DNA from: Pelagibacterium flavum
GTDB taxonomy: Bacteria > Pseudomonadota > Alphaproteobacteria > Rhizobiales > Devosiaceae
Reading direction: 5' to 3'
NCBI RefSeq assembly: GCF_025854335.1
Contig: NZ_CP107716.1
Coordinates: 861,001 to 925,000 of the forward strand
Length of the DNA: 64,000 bases
Part shown: positions 36,644-47,889 of the stretch, one piece after another
How the letters are laid out: each line of letters begins with the position of its first letter
Position numbering within the stretch: position 1 is the first letter of the stretch
Program-made: the position numbers and the translations under genes
The notes under the pieces: generated by a model
Told to the model about the DNA's origin: nothing
The model's input: the letters and a program-made list of their open reading frames with translations, nothing else
Databases searched by the model: none

Positions 36644-37771
36644 ATGCGGATCGGGACCACTGTATCGGTCGTCGGCCATATCGCCATTATCGGGCTCACC
36701 CTCGTGCAGCTCTCGAGCGTCGAGCGGCTCGATCCCAATATGGATTCGGCGATTTCGGTTGATCTGGTCCCCATTTCGGAATTCTCCAACATTCAGGCAG
36801 GCAATCTGCAAAGCGAGATCGTCGAGACCGAAACACCATCGGCCGTCGATACCGAGGTTGAAGCCGAGCTTGCCGAACGCACCGGCAACACTGAAGAAGA
36901 CCAGCCCAACCCCGAAATTTCCGATACGCCGTCTCCGGCGCCCACGGTCGAGACAGCGCCGGCACCCGAACCCACCCCGGAACCCGAGCCGGAGCCTGAA
37001 CCCGAGCCGGAGCCAACGCCGCCCCCCACTCCGGCGCCGCGTCCCGAGCCAACGCCGGAACCGGAGCCCGCAGCCGAGCCCGAACCGGAACCGGTACCTG
37101 AACCAGCGCCCGCTCCAGCACCTGAGCCTGCGCCCGAACCTGTTCCGGAGCCAGAACCTGAACCTGAACCTGAGCCTGTGCCGGAACCTGAGCCTGTGCC
37201 GGAACCCGAGCCTGAGCCCGAATCCGAGCCAGAGCCTGTCGCGCCGGTGCCGCCGCGCGTCACCTCGGCGGTGTCGCAATTGCGCGAGCAGTTTGCCGAA
37301 GCGCAGCGCCAGCCCGAGCCGACGCCGACACCAACGCCGCAGGACTCATCGAGCCAGGTGTCGGACGAGTTGGCCGATCGTATCGGCGACCTGATCAATG
37401 AGGAGACCTCACGCGGGGCCACCACTGGTGAAGGTGGGCAATCCTCGTTGGGAGCGCCCAGCGGCCAGTCGGCAACGCTGACCCAGTCCGAACAATCGGC
37501 ACTGGCAGCTGCCATGCGCCGCTGCTGGACGCCGCCGCCGGGTGCGCTGAGCGTTCCGGGGTTGACGGTGCGCGTGCTTGTTACGCTCAATCAGGACGGA
37601 TCGGTTGCCGGTACCGAGATCCGGTCGGCCCTCACCGACGATCTTATGCGCTCGACCGCCTTTGCTGCCCAGCGCGCCGTCGAGCGCTGCAGCCCCTACA
37701 CCATGCTGCCGGTCGAAAAATACGAAAGCTGGCGGCAGGTCGATGTGACCTTCGATCCGCGCGATCTTTAA
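36644..37771 (+). CDS. tolA: TolA with a Glu-Pro repeat linker
   Basis: The TolA bridge links the inner-membrane TolQR motor to Pal/TolB. One helix at about 6-25 anchors it. Residues 97-204 are an almost pure Glu-Pro repeat instead of the Ala/Lys-rich helix of enteric TolA, giving a stiff TonB-like rod. The C-terminal domain (about 275-375) has [24 protein letters not shown] and [16 protein letters not shown], matching TolA/TonB folds with a likely disulfide. It lies in the tolQRA operon. Confidence 0.9.
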   Translation: MRIGTTVSVVGHIAIIGLTLVQLSSVERLDPNMDSAISVDLVPISEFSNIQAGNLQSEIVETETPSAVDTEVEAELAERTGNTEEDQPNPEISDTPSPAPTVETAPAPEPTPEPEPEPEPEPEPTPPPTPAPRPEPTPEPEPAAEPEPEPVPEPAPAPAPEPAPEPVPEPEPEPEPEPVPEPEPVPEPEPEPESEPEPVAPVPPRVTSAVSQLREQFAEAQRQPEPTPTPTPQDSSSQVSDELADRIGDLINEETSRGATTGEGGQSSLGAPSGQSATLTQSEQSALAAAMRRCWTPPPGALSVPGLTVRVLVTLNQDGSVAGTEIRSALTDDLMRSTAFAAQRAVERCSPYTMLPVEKYESWRQVDVTFDPRDL

Positions 37772-37938
37772 AAAGGGTGACTGTGATGCGTGACCAAAAT
37801 GCAATAGCGACCGGAAATCTTGCCACCCACCGATATTCGGTCACGATTTGCCGCTAATCGGCGCAACCTTGGATTTGCTTCTCCGGTTGGTAATCCGGAT
37901 CGAGGCGGCGGCTGTGGCCGTCAAACATGGAGACTGAC

Positions 37939-39255
37939 GTGCAAAACACTTTGATGACCCGCAGGACTGCGCTCAGGCTGGGGCTTTCCGGTGCCGCCAT
38001 GATGGCTGTCAGCCCGGCGCTGGCGCAGTTGCAGATCACCGTTACCGGCGGCAATTTCACGCCCATGCCGATAGCCATTCCCAACTTTGCTTCCGCTGAC
38101 GCGGCGTTCGGGGCCGAGGTGGCGCAGGTGGTGCGCAATAACCTCACCAATTCAGGTCTGTTCCGACTGGTCGATCCGGCCGGATACCCCGCCCAGGTGG
38201 GCGATCCCAACCAGACGCCCGATTTCCCCGCCTGGCGTACGACCGGCGCCGATGCGGTGATCATGGCGGACGTCAATCGGGCGGGACAGATCCAGTCGAG
38301 CCTGCGGCTATGGGATACCACGGCAGGCGCGCAGGTCACGGGTAAATCCTATGGCGCCGACGCCAGCTCATGGCGCCGCATCGCCCATATCGCTTCGGAC
38401 GCCGTCTATACGGGGCTGACAGGCGAAACCGGATATTTCGATTCCCGTGTGGTGTTCGTCGCCGAAAGCGGTCCCCGCGCCAACCGGGTGCGCCGTCTGG
38501 CCATCATGGATCAGGACGGCGCCAATATCCGCTATCTCACCGACGGCGCCCAGCAGATCCTCACCCCGCGCATGTCGCCCGATGGCCAGCTCGTCGCCTA
38601 TATGGTGCTCGATGGCCCGACATCGTCAGGTATTTTCGTTGTGAATATGGCGTCGGGTCAGGCCCAGTCCATCGGCCGGTTCGGACAGATGAGCTTTGCC
38701 CCGCGCTTTTCGCCCGATGGTCGCCGGCTGGTGTTTTCTGTCACCAATGGTGCGGTCACCAATATCTACCAGATGGATCTGGGCGGCGGGCAACCCCAGC
38801 AGCTCACCACGGGCTCGGCCATCGACACCTCTCCGTCCTATTCACCGGATGGACAGCGTGTTGCGTTCGAATCCGATCGCGGCGGGCGTCCGCAAATTTA
38901 CGTGATGTCGGCAGCCGGCGGCGGTGCGGAACGCATCTCTTATGGCGATGGCTCCTATTCGACGCCGGTCTGGTCGCCCAAGGGTGATCTTATCGCCTTT
39001 ACCCGCCAGTCGGGCGGCCAGTTCTCGATCGGCATCATGGGGCCGGACGGGTCGGGCGAGCGCATCCTTGCCACCTCCTATCACGCCGAAGGCCCCACAT
39101 GGGCGCCCAATGGCCGGGTCTTGATGTATTTCCGCGATCCGGGCGGCAATGACGGATCCCAGCTTTATTCCATCGACATCTGGGGCCGAAACGAACGGCG
39201 CATTCCCACAGAGGGCTTTGCGTCCGATCCGGCCTGGGGTCCGCTCTTGTCCTGA
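37939..39255 (+). CDS. tolB: Tol-Pal beta-propeller protein TolB
   Basis: Periplasmic TolB binds Pal and TolA. The 438-aa protein has an N-terminal domain (about 30-160) and a six-bladed propeller with repeated SPDG(Q/R) turns (MSPDGQLVAYM, FSPDGRRLVFS, YSPDGQRVAFES). I chose the GTG at 37939 because GGAG lies 6 bases upstream; the ATG at 37927 has no ribosome-binding site and itself precedes that GGAG. The signal region reads MTRRTALRLG followed by a hydrophobic run ending ALA-Q near 29/30, so it looks like a twin-arginine signal. Confidence 0.93.
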   Translation: MQNTLMTRRTALRLGLSGAAMMAVSPALAQLQITVTGGNFTPMPIAIPNFASADAAFGAEVAQVVRNNLTNSGLFRLVDPAGYPAQVGDPNQTPDFPAWRTTGADAVIMADVNRAGQIQSSLRLWDTTAGAQVTGKSYGADASSWRRIAHIASDAVYTGLTGETGYFDSRVVFVAESGPRANRVRRLAIMDQDGANIRYLTDGAQQILTPRMSPDGQLVAYMVLDGPTSSGIFVVNMASGQAQSIGRFGQMSFAPRFSPDGRRLVFSVTNGAVTNIYQMDLGGGQPQQLTTGSAIDTSPSYSPDGQRVAFESDRGGRPQIYVMSAAGGGAERISYGDGSYSTPVWSPKGDLIAFTRQSGGQFSIGIMGPDGSGERILATSYHAEGPTWAPNGRVLMYFRDPGGNDGSQLYSIDIWGRNERRIPTEGFASDPAWGPLLS

Positions 39256-39285
39256 TCGGACGATTGCAGTCGTGCAACACTTGAG

Positions 39286-39312
39286 AGGCGTCCTGTTTCG
39301 GGACGCCTTTTG
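39286..39312 (+). terminator. Terminator between tolB and pal
   Basis: AGGCGTCC and GGACGCCT form the stem around TGTTTCG, followed by TTT. The short T run suggests partial termination, with pal probably also having its own promoter in the next 120 bases. Confidence 0.7.
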
Positions 39313-39433
39313 CCGGGCAAATGCCCCAATTGCGCCCGATTAGCACAAGATTAACTATGCCCACACACGCGCGATTAAGATAACGCGCTGTAAAAATGCT
39401 AACCACAATTTTCCGGTTCTGGAGCTTTTCGCT

Positions 39434-39934
39434 ATGGGTTCGACCATGCCTCTTCTTCGTTTCGGCAAAGGCCTCCTCCTGGCGGTTTTGCTCGTTGCTG
39501 TCGCCGCCTGCGCCCGCACTCCGACCACAGGCGTCGGCAATATCAGCGGCGACGCCGCCGGCGGCGGTGGCGCTCCCGGCAGCCAGCAGGAATTCCTGGT
39601 TTCGGTTGGCGACCGGGTGTTCTTTGAAACCGATTCGTCGGTCCTGACCGCCGATGCGCAGGCGACGCTGAACCAGCAGTCCCAGTGGCTGCAGCAATAT
39701 CCGCAATACCGTATCGTGATCGAAGGTCATGCCGATGAGCGCGGTACGCGCGAGTACAACATCGCGCTCGGAGCCCGCCGCGCCACGGCCGTCGTCAACT
39801 ATCTGGTCTCGCGCGGTATTCCGCAGGATCGCCTGTCGACCGTTTCCTACGGCAAGGAACGCCCGGTCGCGATCTGCAACGATATTTCGTGCTGGAGTCA
39901 GAACCGCCGCGCCGTCACTGTTTTGACAAACTGA
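39434..39934 (+). CDS. pal: Peptidoglycan-associated lipoprotein Pal
   Basis: An outer-membrane lipoprotein of 166 aa. The signal peptide ends in the lipobox VAAC with Cys26 as the lipidated residue. A Gly/Ala-rich linker leads to the OmpA domain: VFFETDSSVLTADAQ, IEGHADERGTREYNIALGARRA and the NRRAVTVL ending. The ATG at 39434 has GGAG 9 bases upstream. Confidence 0.96.
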   Translation: MGSTMPLLRFGKGLLLAVLLVAVAACARTPTTGVGNISGDAAGGGGAPGSQQEFLVSVGDRVFFETDSSVLTADAQATLNQQSQWLQQYPQYRIVIEGHADERGTREYNIALGARRATAVVNYLVSRGIPQDRLSTVSYGKERPVAICNDISCWSQNRRAVTVLTN

Positions 39935-39968
39935 CCATCCAATTCACGAATGCCAATCTGGAGGCATA

Positions 39969-40007
39969 GCGTCGGGACCGCGTATCTGGTCCCGGCGCTT
40001 CTTTTTT
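39969..40007 (+). terminator. Terminator of pal
   Basis: An 11-bp stem (39969-39979 with 39988-39998, one G-U pair) and an 8-base loop, followed by TTCTTTTTT. Confidence 0.9.
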
Positions 40008-40093
40008 GCCAAAAACCTGCTTTAAATGCGCATCCTTAAATCATTGAACTGCGTTGCCTGTGCAAGGGACGGCGCGCTTAAAGGAGATTTGTT

Positions 40094-41077
40094 GTGCCAA
40101 GGCTTTCGACGACGCTCACGAGGCGATGGCGGCAAGGTGCCGTGATCGCTGCGACAGCGGGACTTCTGACTCTTTCCATGACCGTTGCCGGGCAGGGGCA
40201 GGGCAATGACCTTGCCACCATGCAGGTTCGCATCGACCAGCTCGAAGAGCAGGTGCGGCTCAATTCGGGCCAGATCGAGGGTCTTCAGTTCCAGCTCACC
40301 CAACTCCAGAGCCTGCTTGAGCGCACCCAGGAAGACAATGAGTACCGCTTCCAGCAGCTGGAGGGCGGGAGCCTGGGGGAAACTGATGCGGTAACCACCT
40401 CCGGCGGCGATACGCCTGCCGATCGGTTGCCGCAGGAGCCCCAGTCCCAGGTCGAGCCGCAGCCCGGCGCAGCCACCGTTATCGACCCGCTCGTGGGCGA
40501 TTCCGACCTCATGGATGGCAGCGAAACGGGCGGCGAGGACAACCTCTATGCCAGTGATGTGTTCGGACAGGAGCCGAGCCCTGAGAGCTCCGATGGCGTT
40601 GTGCTTGGCCCGCCGGAGGGCGAGCTGGGCAGCACATCGCCCTCAGAACCGCTCGATCTCAGTTTCGATCCCAATGCGATCCCCCTCGAGGATGGCGATG
40701 CGAACGCGCAGTATCAGGCGGGCTATGACGCTGTGGTGCGCGGTGAATACGCTTTTGCGGAAAACCAGTTCCGCCAGTTCATCGAGACCTTCCCCGACCA
40801 CCAGCAGGCGCCGGATGCGACCTACTGGTTGGGTGAAACGCTGATCGAGCGCGCTGCCTATGGCGAAGCGGCCGAAGTGCTGCTCGAAGGGTTTGAGAGC
40901 TACACGACATCGACCCGGGCGCCCGATCTGCTGTTCAGCCTTGGGGTTGCACTGCATGGGGCCGGGGAGTTCGATACCGCCTGCCGGACCTATGGCGAGG
41001 TGCTGCGCCGCTATCCGGACTCCACTCAGGCCTTCAAGGACCGGGTGACGGCCGAGCAGGCGCGGGCGGGGTGCTGA
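40094..41077 (+). CDS. cpoB: CpoB (YbgF), Tol-Pal-associated TPR protein
   Basis: A 327-aa periplasmic protein that in E. coli ties Tol-Pal to PBP1B and septal peptidoglycan. A signal peptide (to about residue 33) is followed by a coiled coil (LATMQVRIDQLEEQVRLNSGQIEGLQ...), an acidic low-complexity linker (about 100-205) and C-terminal TPRs (YQAGYDAVVRGEYAFAENQFRQFI; ATYWLGETLIERAAYGEAAEVL). The GTG at 40094 has AAGGAG 7 bases upstream. The stop overlaps the tilS start. Confidence 0.92.
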   Translation: MPRLSTTLTRRWRQGAVIAATAGLLTLSMTVAGQGQGNDLATMQVRIDQLEEQVRLNSGQIEGLQFQLTQLQSLLERTQEDNEYRFQQLEGGSLGETDAVTTSGGDTPADRLPQEPQSQVEPQPGAATVIDPLVGDSDLMDGSETGGEDNLYASDVFGQEPSPESSDGVVLGPPEGELGSTSPSEPLDLSFDPNAIPLEDGDANAQYQAGYDAVVRGEYAFAENQFRQFIETFPDHQQAPDATYWLGETLIERAAYGEAAEVLLEGFESYTTSTRAPDLLFSLGVALHGAGEFDTACRTYGEVLRRYPDSTQAFKDRVTAEQARAGC

Positions 41078-42324
41078 CACCGGCCGACATCGCGCTGTGC
41101 GGGCTTGACCCCGCGGGGCTCTTCGCTCCGATTGCCGATCGGAAAACCATTGGCCTCGCCGTCTCGGGCGGGGCCGATTCGCTTGCGCTGATGCTGCTGT
41201 ATGCGGCCTGGAGCGGCAGAAAGCCCAAGGCCATTGTCTATACGGTCGACCATGGCTTGCGGCCCGAAGCGCGGGCGGAAGCGGCGATGGTGGTTGCCGA
41301 GGCCGAAAAGCTTGGTCTTTCGTGCCGTTCGCTGGTCTGGACTGGCGACAAGCCGGTGACAGGCAAGCAGAGCGCAGCGCGAAGCGCCCGCTACGGACTG
41401 ATCGGGCAGGCGATGGAAGCCGACGGAGCCGAAATCCTGCTCACCGCCCACCACCAGCGCGATCAGGCCGAAACAATCCTGATGCGGCTCGCCCATGGCA
41501 GCGGGGTTTCGGGGTTGGGCGGAATACGGACATTTTCGAACGTCGAGGCAGTTTCGGTTTTCCGTCCGCTACTCGGGGTGCCCCCCGAAGCGCTGGCGAC
41601 GCTGGTGGCGCGGGCCGGATTGTCGCCGGCCTCAGATCCCTCCAACACCGATCGTGCCTATGAGCGCACCCGCTGGCGCGACGCGCTGCCGGGCCTTGCC
41701 GAACTCGGGCTGGGACCGGATCGTTTGAGCAAAATGGCCGAACGGCTTCAGCGCATCGATGCTTTCGCCGCCCGTGAGGCCGATAGGTTCATCACCCGGC
41801 ATGGCGCGCTCGATCCCCTGGGAATCGTGCGGATCGATCGCACAGCGATTGAAACTGCCGACCCTGAGATAAAGGTTCGCGTTATCGAGAGGCTTTTGGC
41901 CGCGGCCTCGGGAGGCCACTCGTTTTTTCTTTCCCGCATCGAAGCTTTGGCCGGGCGGGTAGCCGCCGGCGAGCATTTCACGGCCACCCTTGCGGGCGCC
42001 CGTGTTCTGGCCGATGCAAACACAATCGTGATCCATCGTGAGGCCGGACGGGTGGGGCTGCCGACGGCCAGTCTCTCCCCGGGCGAAACCCTTGTCTGGG
42101 ACGGCCGTTTCGTCGTCGCAGCGGCAAAGGCCGGAACCATCGGGCCTGCGACGGGTTTGACCCGCAAGGCCTTCAAGGAGCTGACGGGCAAGGCGCTGTC
42201 GGGCCCGGTCGCCGGTCTGCGCACGGCGCCGCTTCTTCGCGACCGGCGGGGCGAAATTGCCGCCATCGGCAGCCTTGAGGTCGGCGAGGGGTTTTCAGTG
42301 ACGCAGATCCCGTTAACCTCATAG
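41071..42324 (+). CDS. tilS: tRNA(Ile)-lysidine synthase
   Basis: Modifies C34 of tRNA-Ile (CAU) to lysidine. The 417-aa protein has the PP-loop SGGADS near residue 33, the DHGLR motif, LTAHHQRDQAET and the NTDRAYERTRWRD region, plus a C-terminal domain. The GTG start at 41071 overlaps the end of cpoB by 7 bases. Position between cpoB and ftsH is usual for Alphaproteobacteria. Confidence 0.94.
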   Translation: MLTPADIALCGLDPAGLFAPIADRKTIGLAVSGGADSLALMLLYAAWSGRKPKAIVYTVDHGLRPEARAEAAMVVAEAEKLGLSCRSLVWTGDKPVTGKQSAARSARYGLIGQAMEADGAEILLTAHHQRDQAETILMRLAHGSGVSGLGGIRTFSNVEAVSVFRPLLGVPPEALATLVARAGLSPASDPSNTDRAYERTRWRDALPGLAELGLGPDRLSKMAERLQRIDAFAAREADRFITRHGALDPLGIVRIDRTAIETADPEIKVRVIERLLAAASGGHSFFLSRIEALAGRVAAGEHFTATLAGARVLADANTIVIHREAGRVGLPTASLSPGETLVWDGRFVVAAAKAGTIGPATGLTRKAFKELTGKALSGPVAGLRTAPLLRDRRGEIAAIGSLEVGEGFSVTQIPLTS

Positions 42325-42489
42325 GCTGGAAACTGCGGCAATCGGCCACCGGACGGGCCTGTTGCCCTTGTATCGCCCGAATGACAGCCTTACATTCGGC
42401 CTCAACAATTATGGCACGTCGTGTGCCGCGCGGCCCCAGAAAAGGGGCGGCTGCAACCTTAAGGGCAAGGCCCGACCAGGACAGGATTG

Positions 42490-44424
<1,935 letters not shown>

Positions 44425-44448
44425 TCTCCATTCCGACATCCATCAAAA

Positions 44449-44479
44449 ACCAAGGGCTGCCTCCGGGCAGCCCTTTTTG
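44449..44479 (+). terminator. Terminator of ftsH
   Basis: AGGGCTGCC and GGCAGCCCT pair around a TCCG tetraloop, followed by TTTTG. Confidence 0.9.
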
Positions 44480-44499
44480 CATCGTGGGCACTTTTAACT

Positions 44500-44514
44500 T
44501 GATTATTTTAGTCA
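44500..44514. promoter_or_regulatory. RirA-type iron-responsive site (TGA-N9-TCA) upstream of the iron-binding protein gene
   Basis: TGA (44500-44502), TTATTTTAG, TCA (44512-44514) in an AT-rich stretch that stands out from the surrounding GC-rich DNA. It matches the IRO-box core of RirA and lies 41 bases upstream of the start codon. The flanks are A/T-rich, as in known IRO boxes. Confidence 0.55.
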
Positions 44515-44554
44515 TAAATATATTGAGGCGGCACCGATCTTGGAGGACGCATCG

Positions 44555-45541
44555 ATGCTGAAAATCGTTTTAACCAGCCTTGCCGCCGCAGCCCTGCTGG
44601 CCGGGCCCGCCGCCGCCCAGACCTTTCCCGTAAGCGTCGATCATTATTACGGCTCCACCACCGTCCCGTCCGAACCCCAGCGTGTCGTTTCGGTGGGCCT
44701 GCATGAGCAGGATTTCCTTTACGCGCTCGGTGTCGCGCCGGTCGGCGTCAGGGAATGGTTCGGCGGCAAGCCGTTCGCCACCTGGTCCTGGGCCGACGAT
44801 GAGCGGGAGGCGCTTGGTGCCGAACCCGAGATCATGGATGGTGACGGCATCAATTACGAATGGGTGCTTGCCCAGAATCCGGACCTCATCATCGCCACCT
44901 ATTGGTGGTTGGAAGAGGAAGACTACGCACGTCTCTCAGAGATCGCGCCGGTCATCGCCTCGCCTGCCGGTTTCCAAGCCTGGTCTGCACCATGGCAGGA
45001 GGAGTTGAAGGTCATCGATCTTGCAACCTCGGGCACGACCGACAAGGCAGACGAAATCATATCCGGTTTCGACGAGCGCTATGCCCGGGTTCGGTCCGAG
45101 TATCCCGAGCTCGAGGGCATGACCGGCACCAATATCTATTATGAAGAGCCCAATTTTACCGCCTGGGGGCCGAACGATCTGGCCAGCAAGTTCCTGGTCG
45201 ATCTGGGGTTGGTGTTTCCGCCCCAACTCGCAGACCTCGCCGAGGCGGACAATCGCATCACCATCAGCCCGGAAAACATGGATCTGCTGGAGATGGACGT
45301 TGCCGTCTGGCCGATCGGCGACCCCGCCAATTCCGAACAGGGGATCGTTGAAGCGATGCCGGTCTATCAGAGCCTCGACATCGCCAAGCAGGGCCGCTCG
45401 GTGTGGCTCGATGACGGCAATGGCCTGGCTTACGCGGCCATGAGCTGGCAGACGCCGCTGTCGCTGGGCTATCTGCTCGACATTCTACCCGCCCAACTTG
45501 CCGCGGCAGCGGATGGAGACCCGGCGACACGGGTCGAGTAA
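44555..45541 (+). CDS. Iron-siderophore ABC transporter substrate-binding protein
   Basis: A periplasmic binding protein of the FecB/FhuD/FepB class, 328 aa. The signal peptide MLKIVLTSLAAAALLAGPAAA is cleaved near 21/22, then comes the characteristic TVPSEPQRVVSVGLHEQDFLYALGVAPVGV and a second lobe with YEEPNFTAWGPNDLASKFLVDLG. GGAGG lies 8 bases before the ATG at 44555. No permease or ATPase gene is adjacent, so it must work with a transporter encoded elsewhere. A RirA-type site sits upstream. Confidence 0.9.
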   Translation: MLKIVLTSLAAAALLAGPAAAQTFPVSVDHYYGSTTVPSEPQRVVSVGLHEQDFLYALGVAPVGVREWFGGKPFATWSWADDEREALGAEPEIMDGDGINYEWVLAQNPDLIIATYWWLEEEDYARLSEIAPVIASPAGFQAWSAPWQEELKVIDLATSGTTDKADEIISGFDERYARVRSEYPELEGMTGTNIYYEEPNFTAWGPNDLASKFLVDLGLVFPPQLADLAEADNRITISPENMDLLEMDVAVWPIGDPANSEQGIVEAMPVYQSLDIAKQGRSVWLDDGNGLAYAAMSWQTPLSLGYLLDILPAQLAAAADGDPATRVE

Positions 45542-45560
45542 GGGGCTCCCCGTTCTCTTG

Positions 45561-45589
45561 AAAGGTCGCCTCAGGCGGCCTTTTTTGTT
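45561..45589 (+). terminator. Terminator of the iron-binding protein gene
   Basis: GGTCGCC (45564-45570) and GGCGGCC (45574-45580, one G-U pair) around TCA, followed by TTTTTT. Confidence 0.85.
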
Positions 45590-45920
45590 GGACAAAAGCG
45601 CCACCGCCATCGTCATCCTCGGGTTCGACCCGGGGGGTATAGATAAGTCCAAACAGAATTCACTCATCGAAGCAGGAATGACGTACGCCCTGCGCGCATG
45701 AGTGTCCGACGCACCAGAGAATTGATTTTTCATTTGGCCCACGGCTTCGTTCAGTAGAGCCAGGATCGGCGCCATGCGGGGCAACGGTGCGGTCTAATAC
45801 CAAGGGCTATCAGGTACTATTGTTCAATAGACCGCCATCCGCTAAGTTAACTGCTTGGATCAACCCTTCTCGAAGGGTTTGGGGCTCGCTTTTCGCGCAT
45901 TATTTAATGTGGTTGCGGCG
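45590..45920. other. Non-coding left flank of the recombinase cassette
   Basis: No gene is supported. It contains one copy of an intergenic repeat (45612-45635) also found twice near 61.5 kb, a run of lower-GC DNA from about 45700, and a hairpin AACCCTTCTCGAAGGGTT at the 5' side of the recombinase. The left edge of the inserted cassette probably lies here, but I see no direct repeat that marks it. Confidence 0.5.
45612..45635 (+). repeat. Intergenic repeat copy
   Basis: GTCATCCTCGGGTTCGACCC plus GGGG. It differs at two positions from the copy at 61447, whose core reads GGGCTTGACCC. Repeats of this kind are scattered through many alphaproteobacterial genomes. Confidence 0.65.
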
Positions 45921-47040
45921 ATGCGGTCTGCGTTTGGCTTAGATCCGATAGACAGTGATCTCCCGGTGAGAACTAGGGCGGCGCAATATGTGCGCATGTC
46001 CACCGACCATCAGGAATATTCAACAGACAATCAAAAGGATGCGATCCGGCAGTTTGCCGATTTGGCAGGCTATGCGATTGTCAAAACCTATGAGGATGCT
46101 GGGCGCAGCGGGCTCAATATTGAAGGTAGAAGCGGCCTTCAACAATTGCTGCGGGACGTCGAAAGCGGTGGGGCTGGTTTCGACGTTGTGCTCGTCTACG
46201 ATGTCTCCCGGTGGGGGCGGTTCCAGAATATCGACGAGAGTGCCTCCTACGAATTTCGATGTCATGTCGCTGGTGTACGCGTCGAGTATTGCGCAGAGCA
46301 ATTCGTCAATGACGGCAGCATCGGATCAGACGTTCTCAAAACACTCAAGCGGTCAATGGCGGCTGAGCATAGCCGCGTTTTGTCGGTAAAGGTTTTTGCA
46401 GGCCAAACTCGGCTGATCAGCATGGGCTTCCGGCAAGGCGGCCCCGCAGGCTTTGGTCTACGGCGGTTGCTAGTCGATCGAGAACGTAACCCTAAAACAT
46501 TGCTCAACCGCAACGATCAAAAAAGCCTTCAGACGGATCGCGTTATTCTGGTGCCGGGGCCGCCCGACGAAATCGAGATCGTTCGGACGATCTATAGGCG
46601 CTTCGTCGAGGACGAGCGTAGTGAGGTCGAAATCGCGCTGGACCTCAACAGACAGGGGGTGCTGACTGATCTGGGCCGGGCCTGGACGCGTGGGACCGTT
46701 CATCAAGTGCTGATTAATGAGAAATATATCGGGAACAATGTATGGAACCGACGCTCCTGCAAGCTCAAGAAAAAGCACGTAAAGAACGACCCCTCAATCT
46801 GGGTACGCGCGGAAGGGGTGTTTGATGCAATAGTCGATCGGGCCACGTTTGAGCGAGCGCAGGCGATCATTCAGGAACGCTCTGCCCGCATCAGCGATGC
46901 GCAAATGTTGGCCATCCTTGACAAGCTCTTCAAGCGCCGGGGTTCGCTTTCCGGGCTCATTATTGACGAGGCACCAGGATGCCCATCGAGCAGTGCCTAT
47001 GCCAGTCGTTTTGGTAGTCTCATCCGCGCCTATTCGCTAG
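45921..47040 (+). pseudogene. Large serine recombinase, 5' part (split by IS)
   Basis: N-terminal 373 codons of a serine site-specific recombinase. The resolvase domain starts at AAQYVRMSTDHQEYS, with the nucleophile Ser27, then YEDAGRSG and VLVYDVSRWGRF. The Recombinase domain follows (ALDLNRQGV; VHQVLINEKYIGNNVWNR). I chose the ATG at 45921; the frame is open to a TTG at 45855. The frame runs into the IS5-family element and stops at 47075. Joining base 47040 to 47894 restores ...RAYSLVGYTPDRDYRY... and a 526-aa protein, so this was intact before the insertion. It heads a recombinase-ParB-ParB cassette. Confidence 0.88.
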
Positions 47041-47889
47041 GTCGTGTTGACAAAGTGGATTCCCAAATCAGGTGAAGTCTGATTCAACACTCCTCTTTAT
47101 GGGGAGCGATGATGGCACGCGGCGATCTGACCGATGAAGAGTGGGCAGTAATCGAAGGGTTCTTGCCCACAGAGCGCGGACGGAAATCCCGCCCTGCTCA
47201 TGATAATCGGCGTTTTCTCAACGGCATGCTGCATGTGCTGCGGGTTGGCTGCCCCTGGCGCGACATGCATGAGCGCTACGGCAAGTGGAACTCTGTCTAT
47301 GTCCGGTTCCGGCGCTGGGCCGAACAGGGCGTCTGGGATGCCATCCTTGAAACGCTGGTCCAGATGGGGCTGACCGATGACTGGCAGCATATGATCGACA
47401 GCACCACAGTTCGGGGCCATGTATCGGCAGCCGGCGCAAAAGGGGGACTCACAAGGAGGCTTTTGGTCGATCACGCGGCGGCTTTACGTGCAAAATCCAC
47501 GCCCGCTGTGACAATCAGGGACGCCCTCTTGGCTTTGTCCTGACAGGCGGGCAAGCCTCGGACTATGGCGCGGTCGGCGAACTCATGGCCCTGCCGGTCA
47601 ACAAGCCAAAGGCACTTCTGGCCGATAAGGGCTACGACGGCGATGCTGTTCGAGAAGCCCTGCTGCTACAGGGCATCTTGCCAGTCATCCCGCCAAAGGC
47701 CAATCGCAAGGTTCATATTCCCTGCGACTTCTCCCGTTACAGAGACCGCAACCGCATCGAGCGCATGTTCGGGTATCTCAAGCACATGCGTCGCATCGGC
47801 ACCCGGTATGAGAAAACGGCTCTGTCATTCGCAAGCTTCCTCAACCTTGCAGCCATCCGCAGGTGGCTAAAAGACTTTGTCAACAGGAC
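47041..47889 (+). mobile_element. IS5-family insertion sequence, 849 bp
   Basis: Ends are 16-bp inverted repeats matching at 15 positions: GTCGTGTTGACAAAGT (47041-47056) and the complement of ACTTTGTCAACAGGAC (47874-47889). A 4-bp target duplication CTAG flanks it (47037-47040 and 47890-47893). The CTAG duplication, the size and the two-frame transposase fit the IS427-like branch of IS5. The intact ends and duplication suggest a recent insertion. Confidence 0.93.

Noticed and set aside
36950..37250. Tandem DNA repeat or satellite
   Set aside because: The repetitive bases encode the Glu-Pro linker of TolA in frame; the repetition is at the protein level with varied codons.
45612..45635. tRNA T-arm (GGTTCGACCC)
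   Set aside because: No acceptor, D or anticodon arms surround it. It matches the intergenic repeat found twice near 61.5 kb.
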